Below, in pieces: positions 4,795-12,721 of a stretch of 24,326 nt of DNA. Each line of letters starts with the position of its first letter. Positions within the stretch are counted from its first letter, which is position 1. The position numbers and the translations under genes are program-made. The notes under the pieces were generated by a model, which worked only from the letters and a program-made list of their open reading frames with translations, did no database searches and was not told the DNA's origin. Origin of the DNA: CAYVJW01 sp964451885 (GTDB lineage: Bacteria > Patescibacteriota > Gracilibacteria > UBA4473). The stretch is taken from contig CAYVJW010000012.1 of assembly GCA_964451885.1 (NCBI GenBank), positions 1-24,326 on the forward strand, read 5' to 3'.

Positions 4795-7113
4795 ATGAAC
4801 GATTTCTGCTTTCTTGATATCGAAACTACTGGTCTTGATGCATCAAAAGATTCTATCCTGGAAATTTCCTTTATTCGAAAAAAGGAAGGAAAAATAATTT
4901 CTTCTGTAGATCAGGTTATTATTCCCAACAAATCCCCCCTTACTCCTTTCGTGACCAATCTCACCGGTATAACTCCGGAGGAGGTGGAAAAAAGCGGCAC
5001 AAGGTTGGAAGAAGTATGCGAAGAAATTATCGATAAAATAGGCGACTCGGTTATCGTGGGGCATAATATTGATTTTGATATCGATTTTTTAGTAAGAAAC
5101 GGTATCGATGTTTCTAAAAATCACCGCATTGATACCCACGAACTCGCGCGAATAGTGCTCAAAGGAGAAGAAAGCTATGCTCTGGAAATCCTCTCAATAA
5201 AATACGGCTTTCAGCACAAAGAAGCTCATCGGGCCATGTCTGATGTAGAAGCATGTATAGATCTTTTGGAATTGCTTACTGAAAAAATTAAAAAACTTCC
5301 GCTGGAATTTTTACAAAGTGTCCGGAAGTTTTTAGAGGAAAAGACGGATTGGTATGCGAAGTATTTGTTTTTAAGAGTGGAAGCTGGAGCTTCCGGTGCA
5401 ATGCATTCCCAAGCTGGAGCTTGGGAACGAGGTGTAGAGGAGGGAGTTAGCACAAAGTCACAAAAGCTCCAATCCAAGTCAGAAACATTGAACCAGCTTG
5501 CCATTCCGACTTCTGACTTCCCACTTTCCACTTCCCGTCCTCTCTTCTGCCGCATCTCAGACTCTATTCTCGCTGCAGAAGCCACTATCTCCACCGCGGA
5601 GAAAATCGCCGAAGAGTGCTCTGTCCTGATCATTACTCCCAAACTTAAGTTTTTTAAGGACGTTCGTCAATTTTCCACTCCGGAAGTAATACTTGATCCG
5701 GAAAAGCTATTCCAATTTATTGAAACTCGCACAAAATTAGATAACAAAGAAACCGTTTTTTTTCTGAAATGCATGTACCGGCATTTATTGGGGTTTCGCG
5801 GACAAAACAATTTTGACTTGTTTTTTCAGGAACAAGGCTGCTGGAAAGAAGTTGCACTCAACTCTGTCGAGCATCCGATTTTCAAGGAAATCATAAAAGA
5901 AAGAGCCAAAGAAAAAATCCTGGCCTTAACCCCAAAAGCTTTTTTTCAATTTCATGATTTGGAATGTTTCCGCTGTCGAACCCTAATCATTGATGAAGCA
6001 GAGGTTTTCGCAGAGGATATGTTGAATTTCCCTACAAAAACCGTTTCCCTTGAACCTTATCTTAACTCAAAAAATGAAGAAATAGCCACAAGTACCCTAT
6101 TTTTTATCAAAAACTTTTGTCGGGAAGTAATCGAAAAAAAACTGAACCATGCCATCACCCCTTTTCCAGAAAAAGTCCTCTTTGAACCAAAAGAAACTTT
6201 CCCGGAATTTGCCGAGATCCTTCGATCATTATCATTACAAGAAGCTGCAGACATTCTGGAAAACAAGGGAAGCAACTTTTTGTTTTCCCCCCCCGATGTG
6301 GGGGGAGATGTCCTAAGCGAAACGAGGGACAGAGGGAGGCAGAGTACAATCGTGCGTTGGTCTAACTATTATCCCGAAACAGGAAATCTTACGATTAACA
6401 GCTGGCAATTTTCAAAATGGGAGAAACTAAAAGCTGAAATGAAAAAATTTCCGAAAATTCTTTTGCACCGGCATAAAATTGATGACTGTAATACCTTTTT
6501 TAAAACTTTTTTAAGTATAGAAGAAGCTGAATTTATTGAAGATAAAGCATTGTTTGCTCCCAAAAAACTGGAAATCCCAAAAAACCTTATCTCCGCAAAC
6601 GATCCTAAATTCAATGATTTCTGTGGCGAGAAAATCATTGAAATTGTACGCAATAGACTGCATGAAGGAGAGTCAATGCTGGTGAATTTTTCAAGCCGGG
6701 AAACGCTCAAAAATATTTATACCCAAACGACTGAGTTATTAAAAAACGATAACATATCGATAATGGGAGAACGCATTGCCGGAGGAGAAGGGAAATTATT
6801 GAAATTATTACAATCAAAACAAGAAATCATCTTCTTCAACCAAAAATTTATCCATCCGGAGCTTGAACACCTCAACTGGAAAATTATCGTGATACAAAAA
6901 TTCCCTTTCCTTCCTCCTTCTCCCCTGTTAAAAGCCATTGAAGCATCACTAAAGCAATCCGGAAAAAACTTCTGGGATGCCTGGACTATTCCAATGGTAG
7001 CAGCAAATCTATCGAGGCGGACATCTTCTTTTTCCGGGGCGAAAAAAATAATTTTTATTGATCCCAGGCAGAATACGAGGTGGGGGAAGGCGATATTGAA
7101 GAGAGCTTTTTAA
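4795..7113 (+). CDS. DnaQ-type 3'-5' exonuclease fused to a degenerate DinG-like helicase
   Basis: Residues 1-170 form a DEDDh exonuclease with all catalytic residues: D8 and E10 in LDIETTGLD, D95 in GHNIDFDIDFL, and H145 and D150 in HRAMSDVEA. The rest (about 250-772) resembles DinG/XPD-type helicases, as in Gram-positive DnaQ-DinG fusions. The DEAE box is kept (D400-E403 in LIIDEAE), as is the C-terminal FPFLPPSPLLKA and IDPRQNTRWGKAIL. At the expected Walker A position (EAGTGTGKT in DinG) the sequence reads EATISTAEK, with no P-loop. Motif VI (QGFGRLIR) reads NLSRRTSSFSG, so ATPase activity is doubtful. Palindromic repeats are inserted in frame at about residues 195-250 and 496-516. It may act as an exonuclease with a DNA-binding scaffold. 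Confidence 0.88.
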   Translation: MNDFCFLDIETTGLDASKDSILEISFIRKKEGKIISSVDQVIIPNKSPLTPFVTNLTGITPEEVEKSGTRLEEVCEEIIDKIGDSVIVGHNIDFDIDFLVRNGIDVSKNHRIDTHELARIVLKGEESYALEILSIKYGFQHKEAHRAMSDVEACIDLLELLTEKIKKLPLEFLQSVRKFLEEKTDWYAKYLFLRVEAGASGAMHSQAGAWERGVEEGVSTKSQKLQSKSETLNQLAIPTSDFPLSTSRPLFCRISDSILAAEATISTAEKIAEECSVLIITPKLKFFKDVRQFSTPEVILDPEKLFQFIETRTKLDNKETVFFLKCMYRHLLGFRGQNNFDLFFQEQGCWKEVALNSVEHPIFKEIIKERAKEKILALTPKAFFQFHDLECFRCRTLIIDEAEVFAEDMLNFPTKTVSLEPYLNSKNEEIATSTLFFIKNFCREVIEKKLNHAITPFPEKVLFEPKETFPEFAEILRSLSLQEAADILENKGSNFLFSPPDVGGDVLSETRDRGRQSTIVRWSNYYPETGNLTINSWQFSKWEKLKAEMKKFPKILLHRHKIDDCNTFFKTFLSIEEAEFIEDKALFAPKKLEIPKNLISANDPKFNDFCGEKIIEIVRNRLHEGESMLVNFSSRETLKNIYTQTTELLKNDNISIMGERIAGGEGKLLKLLQSKQEIIFFNQKFIHPELEHLNWKIIVIQKFPFLPPSPLLKAIEASLKQSGKNFWDAWTIPMVAANLSRRTSSFSGAKKIIFIDPRQNTRWGKAILKRAF
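5379..5425 (+). repeat. Twin palindromes inside the exonuclease-helicase gene
   Basis: GGAAGCTGGAGCTTCC (5379-5394) and CCCAAGCTGGAGCTTGGG (5408-5425) are near-perfect hairpins sharing the core AAGCTGGAGCTT. They encode a low-complexity stretch (about residues 195-212) between the exonuclease and helicase domains. Such units are typical of dispersed intergenic repeats, yet here they stay in frame. Confidence 0.65.
5504..5540 (+). repeat. Degenerate purine/pyrimidine repeat (ACTTCCCACTTTCC type) in frame
   Basis: A run of TTCCGACTTCTGACTTCCCA-type units continues into CTTTCCACTTCCC and encodes SDFPLSTSRP. Related strings occur between genes at about 7146-7172 and, on the other strand, in the surface gene at 15128-15158. 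It lies just before the decayed Walker A region of the helicase domain. Confidence 0.45.
6286..6340 (+). repeat. C-run/G-run hairpin repeat inserted in frame in the helicase region
   Basis: A run of C (from 6287) and a run of G (to 6305) around GATGT form a strong hairpin. It is followed by GAGATGTCCTAAGCG and GAGGGACAGAGGGAGG, a layout I recognise from dispersed repeats of many bacterial genomes. It encodes PPDVGGDVLSETRDRGRQ, unlike any helicase motif. The reading frame is preserved. Confidence 0.6.
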
Positions 7114-7172
7114 GAGAAATAATTTTCGGTTCTATTTTTTGTTTTCCACTTCTGAGTTCCGAGTTCCTACTT

Positions 7173-7697
7173 TCATAACATTCGCTGAGAGCTCTCAACT
7201 ATTCCTTGGCCATCTTGTTCGGAAGTTCTCAAATAATCCGTAAATAAAATCCCTTCCAGATGGTCAAACTCATGTAAAAATATTCGTGCATCAAATTTAT
7301 TAAACTTTCTTTCGCACCAATTTCCCGCAACATTTTGCCAGCGGACTTTTACTTTCGCGGGGCGCGATATGTTTGCAAATTTTCCGGGAAGGCTGAGGCA
7401 GCCTTCCTCCATCACCACTTCATTTTGAGAAAGTTCAAGGATTTCGGGATTAATCATAGGCAATATTCTTCCCCCCTTTTTTGCTCCGGCGTTAAGCGTT
7501 ATCAAAATAACCCGTGCGGAAGTTCCCACCTGATTAGAGGCTAATCCCACTCCTTTTGCCTTGTTTCCATCATCAGGAGTAACCATTGTTTCGATCATTT
7601 CTGCAATGAGACTTTCAAGTTTTGTATCAAAAACCTCAACCTTTTTGCAGGCTTTTCGAAGGACGGGGTTTTTTTCGCCGGTTTGGATGGTTAACAT
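7173..7697 (-). CDS. def: Peptide deformylase
   Basis: Removes the N-terminal formyl group from nascent proteins. It is 174 aa, a normal length. All three motifs are present: GVGLASNQ (49-56; the usual GxGLAAxQ with Ser for the second Ala), EGCLS with metal ligand C100, and HEFDH with ligands H142 and H146 and catalytic E143. Its ATG lies 8 bp after the aroB stop, so aroB and def form a transcription unit. It converges with the exonuclease-helicase gene. No Shine-Dalgarno site is visible. Confidence 0.96.
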   Translation of the reverse strand: MLTIQTGEKNPVLRKACKKVEVFDTKLESLIAEMIETMVTPDDGNKAKGVGLASNQVGTSARVILITLNAGAKKGGRILPMINPEILELSQNEVVMEEGCLSLPGKFANISRPAKVKVRWQNVAGNWCERKFNKFDARIFLHEFDHLEGILFTDYLRTSEQDGQGIVESSQRML

Positions 7698-7705
7698 GAT
7701 AATAT

Positions 7706-8707
7706 TTAAAATTCTAAAATTTCCACTTTCCCAATCTTTCTGGGCAAAACCAACCTCACTTTCCCCTCTTTTCTCTTCTTATCATGTTTCATCGCCTCAA
7801 AAATTTCTTCTTTTGAGTATTCACAATATAAATCAAACTCGAACTTCTCAAAAATATTCCTGATTTCTTTCGTCGTGGTCAAACTGCAGATTCCTTTTTT
7901 CTTTGCATAATCCGCTGCCATAACAGTCCCGATTGCTACCGCAACCCCATGCGGCATTTTAAAATCGGAAAGCAGCTCTATCGCGTGTCCGAAAGTATGC
8001 CCAAGATTTACATACATCCGCACCCCTTCCTCTTTTTCATCTGCCTCCACGACTTCCTTTTTTATATTTATTGAATCAGGAACAAGTGCAAAAACATCAT
8101 CAATATCCGGATTTTTTCTGGCAATTTTTTCCAGGTCTTGAAAATGTTTGCTCGATCCCAAAATCCCGTGTTTAACCATCTCTGCAATGCCGTTTAGAAT
8201 TTCTGAAGCCGGTAGGTCGTTAAGAAACTCACGGCAACAAAATATTTTTTCCGGCTGGTGAAATGAGCCAATAAGGTTTTTTCCGTAAGGACAATTAATT
8301 CCGGTTTTTCCTCCCACGGAAGCATCAACCATAGCCAATAAAGAGGTCGGAACGGAGATGAAAGGAATTCCCCGCATAAAAACGGAAGCCGCAAAACCCG
8401 CCGTATCCCCGATCACGCCGCCTCCTACGGCAACAAAAATACAACTTCGATCGAATTCTTTTTGAAAAGCATGGTTCAAAATCTTATTTACAGTTTCCCA
8501 ATTTTTATGTTCTTCGCCTGAAGGCAAAACAAAAACATTCGGAAAAGCACTAAAATTAAATCCAGAAATATTTTCATCCGTAATAATCAAAGCCTTTTTA
8601 TCTCCGATTTGGGATTTTAGAGCCTGCCTAAGCGCGGAATAGCTTTCTGGAAACTCAATATCGTAGGTTTTTGTTTTTTCTGGAATGCGAATGGTGATTT
8701 TTTTCAT
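7706..8707 (-). CDS. aroB: 3-dehydroquinate synthase
   Basis: Second step of the shikimate pathway: converts DAHP to 3-dehydroquinate with NAD+ and a divalent metal. The 333-aa protein shows the nucleotide-binding GGGVIGDTAGF (95-105), VPTSLLAMVDASVGGKTGIN, NLIGSFHQP, and the likely metal ligands E176 (IAEMVKHG), H237 (NLGHTFGHAIE) and H253 (MPHGVAVAIG). It is slightly shorter than the usual 350-360 aa but complete. It leads a pair with def. The DAHP synthase that makes its substrate is encoded at 21629-22663. A TATAAT (8765-8770 on -) inside the upstream repeat element could be its -10 box. Confidence 0.96.
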   Translation of the reverse strand: MKKITIRIPEKTKTYDIEFPESYSALRQALKSQIGDKKALIITDENISGFNFSAFPNVFVLPSGEEHKNWETVNKILNHAFQKEFDRSCIFVAVGGGVIGDTAGFAASVFMRGIPFISVPTSLLAMVDASVGGKTGINCPYGKNLIGSFHQPEKIFCCREFLNDLPASEILNGIAEMVKHGILGSSKHFQDLEKIARKNPDIDDVFALVPDSINIKKEVVEADEKEEGVRMYVNLGHTFGHAIELLSDFKMPHGVAVAIGTVMAADYAKKKGICSLTTTKEIRNIFEKFEFDLYCEYSKEEIFEAMKHDKKRKEGKVRLVLPRKIGKVEILEF

Positions 8708-8718
8708 GAAAAAATAAC

Positions 8719-8879
8719 TAAGGGTGAGAGATAAAATAACATGTTCAAGTTCGCTCAGATTTGCATTATATAGATTTATAAAAAATTGAGGAATATTGTA
8801 ATATTGTGAAAGTTTTTAGAAATTTAGATGATGTGAAGCTGTGATGAAATTGTTCAAGTTATTTTGTCGCTCGCCCTAA
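8719..8879. repeat. Intergenic element bounded by 22-bp imperfect inverted repeats
   Basis: TAAGGGTGAGAGATAAAATAAC (8719-8740, first 20 bases diagnostic) and the reverse complement of 8858-8879 agree at 18 of 22 positions. Each arm is next to a copy of TGTTCAAGTT (8742-8751 and 8851-8860), but those copies are in direct orientation. The element fills nearly the whole space between the prepilin peptidase stop and the aroB start. It has no ORF. It may be a MITE-like remnant or a long hairpin in the aroB leader. Confidence 0.45.
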
Positions 8880-8882
8880 CAA

Positions 8883-9653
8883 CTAATAACTAATAACTAA
8901 CAGGTCCCAGTACCACTTCCAAATCGCTTCCCCTTCATACAAAAAAACCAAAGTCGCGGGAAGCAAAAAAGCGCCCATTGGAACGGCTGATTTTCGGGTG
9001 TACTTTTTGAAAGCTAAAAGATAAATAGCTGCAATCGTTCCTGCGATATAAGCCAAAATAAGTGCCAGGAACAAATATTTCCATCCCAGGACCAATCCCA
9101 TATAAAGCCCCAGCCACAAATCCCCGAATCCGACCCATTTCCCGCGGGAGATAGTATACTGGATCCCATAGAACAAAAATCCGGCTAATGCCCCGATAAA
9201 AAAATCCTGAACCGGAATCTCCCTAAAAAACGCCCAAATGCCGACGAAAAAAATGGCTGGAAAAACAATCCGGTTATCGACCTCCAGGAACCACAAATCA
9301 TAGAAAAACAAAACCAATGTGAAAAACACTATTCCCGTCAAAGGGAAAAAATGGCTGTTTCCGTAAAATTTTTGGGCAAAACAAAAAAAAGTAAGAATAA
9401 ATACAATTTCAATCAACGGATAACGGACAGAAATTTTTTTCCCGCAGGCGTGGCATTTTCCTTTTTGGAAAATCCAGGATAAAATAGGAACCAGATTTTT
9501 TGCTTGAAGTGGTTTTTGGCAATTTGGACACTTTGAACGCCCCCATAAAATCCCTTTCTCCTCAAAATGAAGGCGCCGGATCAAAAGAGAGGCGAAACTG
9601 CCGAGCATAGCGGCAATAATTATGATACAAATAAGGACATATGTTTTTTCCAT
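8883..9653 (-). CDS. pilD: Prepilin peptidase / N-methyltransferase (type IV leader peptidase, A24 family)
   Basis: An inner-membrane aspartyl protease that cleaves type IV prepilin leaders and usually methylates the new N-terminus. The protein is 256 aa and mostly hydrophobic. The N-terminal cytoplasmic loop has the zinc cysteines in CPNC (42 and 45) and CHAC (67 and 70), the mark of the bifunctional type. The catalytic aspartates are probably D119 (FFYDLWFLEVDN) and D178 in GFGD (175-178). About seven or eight membrane segments are apparent. It implies type IV pili or pseudopili, with pilin genes elsewhere. It is divergent from the VirD4-like gene. Confidence 0.92.
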   Translation of the reverse strand: MEKTYVLICIIIIAAMLGSFASLLIRRLHFEEKGILWGRSKCPNCQKPLQAKNLVPILSWIFQKGKCHACGKKISVRYPLIEIVFILTFFCFAQKFYGNSHFFPLTGIVFFTLVLFFYDLWFLEVDNRIVFPAIFFVGIWAFFREIPVQDFFIGALAGFLFYGIQYTISRGKWVGFGDLWLGLYMGLVLGWKYLFLALILAYIAGTIAAIYLLAFKKYTRKSAVPMGAFLLPATLVFLYEGEAIWKWYWDLLVISY

Positions 9654-9701
9654 ACGGTAAGTTTATGCGTCTAATATAAAATAAGCTAATTATAAATTTT
9701 G

Positions 9702-9730
9702 TTGACACATGTAATAAAGTGTGATAAAAA
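9702..9730 (+). promoter_or_regulatory. Promoter of the VirD4-like gene, suggesting a leaderless transcript
   Basis: A perfect TTGACA (9702-9707) and TAAAAA (9725-9730, four of six) are spaced 17 bp apart. The expected transcription start falls at about 9737, next to the ATG at 9738. The mRNA would then have almost no leader, in keeping with the absence of a Shine-Dalgarno site. Confidence 0.5.
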
Positions 9731-9737
9731 CGATTAG

Positions 9738-12206
9738 ATGAAAAACAGAAATTCGCAAAAAAAAGCGGTTCTCCGGCTGAAGATCCCAAGATTAAACACA
9801 CGGGGACCTATGGCATTCGAGCAAATTCTAGCAAGTTTGCATGGGCTATTAATCAAAAATTCGAAGAAATTTGGCAGAGAGGAAATAAGTTTTGAAATAG
9901 CTCGGTTGCAAGGGAAAATTTATTTTTACATATCCGCTCCCTCGCATCTCCAAACTTTAATATCTTCTCAATTTTATGCCCAATATCCGGAACTGGAAAT
10001 AGACAAGGTTCCGGAAATTTTTACAAAAAAACTGATTAAGGATAAAAAAGTACTTGTTTCTACCTTAAGGCCGGCAGAACCTATGGTTTTTGCTTTTAAG
10101 AGGTATCCTCAGTTCGAGGATAAAATGTCTCAACAATTCGAAGATCCGTTAGGCCCTATCACTGCTGCCATCTCACATCTAAGTAGTAAAGAAGATTCTG
10201 CCATTATTCAGTATGTCGTTACCCCCATCCCGCCTAGTTGGAACTCGATAGCTCATAAAACACTCCGGCGATTTTTCGGTTCCCGGCCCTGGAAGTGGGA
10301 TTGGTTTCGAGCTTTTTACCAATGGGCTCGTCTTTCGTTTTCCAAAAAAACTCGAATTTGGCGTTCTCCAATCTGGGGAACATTGCTTTTTTTCTTTGGG
10401 TGGGGTGGAGGGGGAGGAATTTTAAAATTAGACCCCCAGGCTTCTGGAGATGATGAACCGGATCTGGATCGGGAAGCTCAAACTTCATCCCGGCATGACA
10501 GGGAAACAGTCTTTTCCGCCTCTTATGATAAACTAAATCGACTTCAGTTTGCTGTCAATATTCGCGCTGTTTACATTTACGATCCGAAAATAGAGGAACT
10601 TCAGGCAGAATCTAAAATTCGGGAATTTGCGGGTACTTTTCAGCAATTTTCGCTTCCGCAAATGAACCACTTCATAGTTTCTACTATTGATAAAGACATA
10701 AATTCTCAAACGTTCAAAAATGTGGCCTTGCGCAAACAAAACAAACCATTTTCACTTTCTCAGGAAGAACTGGCAACTATGTTTCATCTTCCCACGGAAA
10801 CAGTAACTACTCCGGCAATTCAGTGGGTTGACTCCCAAAAAATGGAACCTCCTGTGGACTTGCCGGAAAAAGAGGAGAAAGGTATTACGATCATTGGAAA
10901 AACCAATTTCAGAAACCAAAATAAAGAATATGGTCTTCGAGAACTGGATCGCAGAAGGCATGTGTATATCATTGGAAAAACCGGGATGGGGAAATCAACG
11001 CTTTTGGAGAATATGATTTTTTCGGATATTTTGGCGGGAAAGGGCGTTGGTGTAATAGATCCCCATGGAGATTTGGCTGAAGCGGTGCTTCGGTTTGTCC
11101 CGAAGAGCAGGACAAACGACGTGATTATATTTGATCCCTCCGATCGGGATTTTCCCATTTCTTTTAATATGCTGGAAGGGAAAAACGCGGAACAACGCGG
11201 CTTGATCTCCTCTGGATTAATCGGGGTAATAAAGAAATTAAACATCGACTCATGGGGTCCAAGGTTGGAGCATTTTCTGCGAAATACAATTCTGGCGCTC
11301 ACTGAAGCGCCCGATACTACCATGTTAGGTATCGCCAGGATGTTGGTGGACAACAACTACCGTGAAAAAATCTTGCATTTTGTGAAAGACCCGATGGTAC
11401 AGAGCTTTTGGCAGACAGAATTTTCCGCTCTTGCTCCTCAAAAAAGAGCCGAAGCGATCGGACCAATTCAGAATAAAGTCGGGCAGTTCCTCGCTACCCC
11501 TGTCATTCGGAACATAGTCGGACAGCCGAAATCCACGCTGGACCTTCGGTTTGCTATGGATTCCGGGAAAATTGTGGTTGTGAATCTCTCAAAAGGAAAA
11601 ATAGGGGAAGATAACTCAACTATGCTGGGCTCCCTACTGATTACCAAATTCCAGATAGACGCCATGAGTCGGGCGGATATCCCGGAAAAAAAACGTTTGG
11701 ATTTTAACCTCTTTGTGGACGAATTCCAGAACTTTGCGACGGACTCTTTTTCCACAATCCTTTCAGAAGCCCGAAAATATCATCTGAGTCTTACTATGGC
11801 AAACCAATACGTAGCCCAAATGTCGGAGGAAGTATCGGCGGCGGTTTTTGGGAACGTTGGAAGTCTTGTTTCCTTCCAGGTGGGAGTAGACGATGCAAAA
11901 GTTTTTTCAGAACAGTTTGACGAAGAAAAAGTTACTCCTAACGATCTGACTAATCTTCCAAAATACAGTGTTTACAACCGAATCCTGGTGGACGGAATGC
12001 CGACTCCTGTTTTTTCTGCAGCTACATTACCTCCTCCGATACTGCCTTCCTCGGAAGAAGTGGACGAACGGGTTAAAAAAATCATCCGGTTTTCCCGCCA
12101 AAGATACGCTAAACCGCGAGAATCGGTAGAAGAAAAAATTAATCGTTGGTCGAGGCCGGAGGAGGAGAAGAGGGTGAAGAGGGAGAAGAATGAAAATAGA
12201 ACTTAG
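9738..12206 (+). CDS. VirD4/TraG/HerA-like ATPase (type IV secretion DNA-binding domain)
   Basis: A P-loop ATPase of the kind that couples DNA or protein to a secretion channel; such genes are frequent in Patescibacteria beside type IV pilus genes. Residues 1-300 form the family's N-terminal region (RLKIPRLNTRGPMAFEQILA, typical of the start), interrupted by a hydrophobic Trp/Gly-rich stretch near 205-230. The ATPase domain runs from about 405: Walker A IGKTGMGKST near 413-422, VIDPHGD, and Walker B FNLFVDEFQNF near 655-665, with AQYVAQ-like motif NQYVAQM after it. The charged C-terminal tail is Lys/Arg/Glu-rich. No other secretion gene is visible, so its partners are unknown. The 9738 start keeps the conserved N-terminus. 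Confidence 0.85.
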   Translation: MKNRNSQKKAVLRLKIPRLNTRGPMAFEQILASLHGLLIKNSKKFGREEISFEIARLQGKIYFYISAPSHLQTLISSQFYAQYPELEIDKVPEIFTKKLIKDKKVLVSTLRPAEPMVFAFKRYPQFEDKMSQQFEDPLGPITAAISHLSSKEDSAIIQYVVTPIPPSWNSIAHKTLRRFFGSRPWKWDWFRAFYQWARLSFSKKTRIWRSPIWGTLLFFFGWGGGGGILKLDPQASGDDEPDLDREAQTSSRHDRETVFSASYDKLNRLQFAVNIRAVYIYDPKIEELQAESKIREFAGTFQQFSLPQMNHFIVSTIDKDINSQTFKNVALRKQNKPFSLSQEELATMFHLPTETVTTPAIQWVDSQKMEPPVDLPEKEEKGITIIGKTNFRNQNKEYGLRELDRRRHVYIIGKTGMGKSTLLENMIFSDILAGKGVGVIDPHGDLAEAVLRFVPKSRTNDVIIFDPSDRDFPISFNMLEGKNAEQRGLISSGLIGVIKKLNIDSWGPRLEHFLRNTILALTEAPDTTMLGIARMLVDNNYREKILHFVKDPMVQSFWQTEFSALAPQKRAEAIGPIQNKVGQFLATPVIRNIVGQPKSTLDLRFAMDSGKIVVVNLSKGKIGEDNSTMLGSLLITKFQIDAMSRADIPEKKRLDFNLFVDEFQNFATDSFSTILSEARKYHLSLTMANQYVAQMSEEVSAAVFGNVGSLVSFQVGVDDAKVFSEQFDEEKVTPNDLTNLPKYSVYNRILVDGMPTPVFSAATLPPPILPSSEEVDERVKKIIRFSRQRYAKPRESVEEKINRWSRPEEEKRVKREKNENRT

Positions 12207-12217
12207 TTGGTAGATGG

Positions 12218-12267
12218 TAGAACTTAGAGGAGGAATACAGGTTCTTTTCTAAGCTCTAAATTTTTTT
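12218..12267 (+). repeat. Gene-end repeat, copy 2, with T-run (possible terminator)
   Basis: TAGAACTTAGAGG begins 11 bases past the VirD4-like stop and is followed by AATACAGGTTCTTTTCTAAG and CTCTAAATTTTTTT. It matches the repeat at the rplD end (1325-1380) in the same orientation relative to the preceding gene. A related TAGAACTTAG also forms the stop of the VirD4-like gene itself. Here TTAGAG/CTCTAA pairing followed by seven Ts could terminate transcription. The TAG stop of the convergent membrane gene lies inside it. Confidence 0.55.
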
Positions 12268-12645
12268 CCTCCTTTCCCTCTCCACGGACTCCAACCGTCT
12301 TCGGTATCCTTTCCATATTCTAAAAAAAGTAATCCCCAAAATAATCAGTGTTAAAACCAAAGTTATATAAAGCCACAGTCGCATAGAAAACCCTGGAACC
12401 CCTGCAAACCGAGATAAAACCAACACTATTCCCGTCGCTCCTAGGAAATAAAATTTCCAGAATTGATGGCGCATGGATTTTTTCAGATGCTTATTGTGAG
12501 TCGAAATATTCTTTGCTATTGATCCTAGAAAGAAAATGAAAATAAAAAACACCAGGAGTCCGTAGCCCAATAAAAAATCCCCGCCGGGATTGGGATTGAG
12601 ATAGTATTCGGGGAGGAGAAGCTTGGAAAGGGAAAGAGTGATCAT
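12256..12645 (-). CDS. Small membrane protein of unknown function
   Basis: 129 aa, not recognised. Three hydrophobic segments are visible: about 26-43 (LLGYGLLVFFIFIFFLGS), 67-82 (FLGATGIVLVLSRFAG) and 90-110 (LWLYITLVLTLIILGITFF). A basic loop with several His/Lys residues lies between the first two, and the C-terminus is strongly basic (RIWKGYRRRLESVERERRKK), probably cytoplasmic. It follows another membrane protein gene by 76 bp on the same strand and may share its transcript. The stop codon lies within a repeat. Length, hydrophobicity and context support a real gene, but the function is unknown. Confidence 0.72.
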   Translation of the reverse strand: MITLSLSKLLLPEYYLNPNPGGDFLLGYGLLVFFIFIFFLGSIAKNISTHNKHLKKSMRHQFWKFYFLGATGIVLVLSRFAGVPGFSMRLWLYITLVLTLIILGITFFRIWKGYRRRLESVERERRKKI

Positions 12646-12721
12646 GATATTTTATGTTTATGACATACAAAAAAACAACACATGCAAACTAAATATTATT
12701 TTAAAATTTTCAATGATTATC

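Noticed and set aside
10820..11356. A 178-residue ORF antisense to the VirD4-like ATPase
   Set aside because: It is opposite the conserved Walker A region, and its composition (Ser/Ile/Phe-rich) fits a shadow frame.
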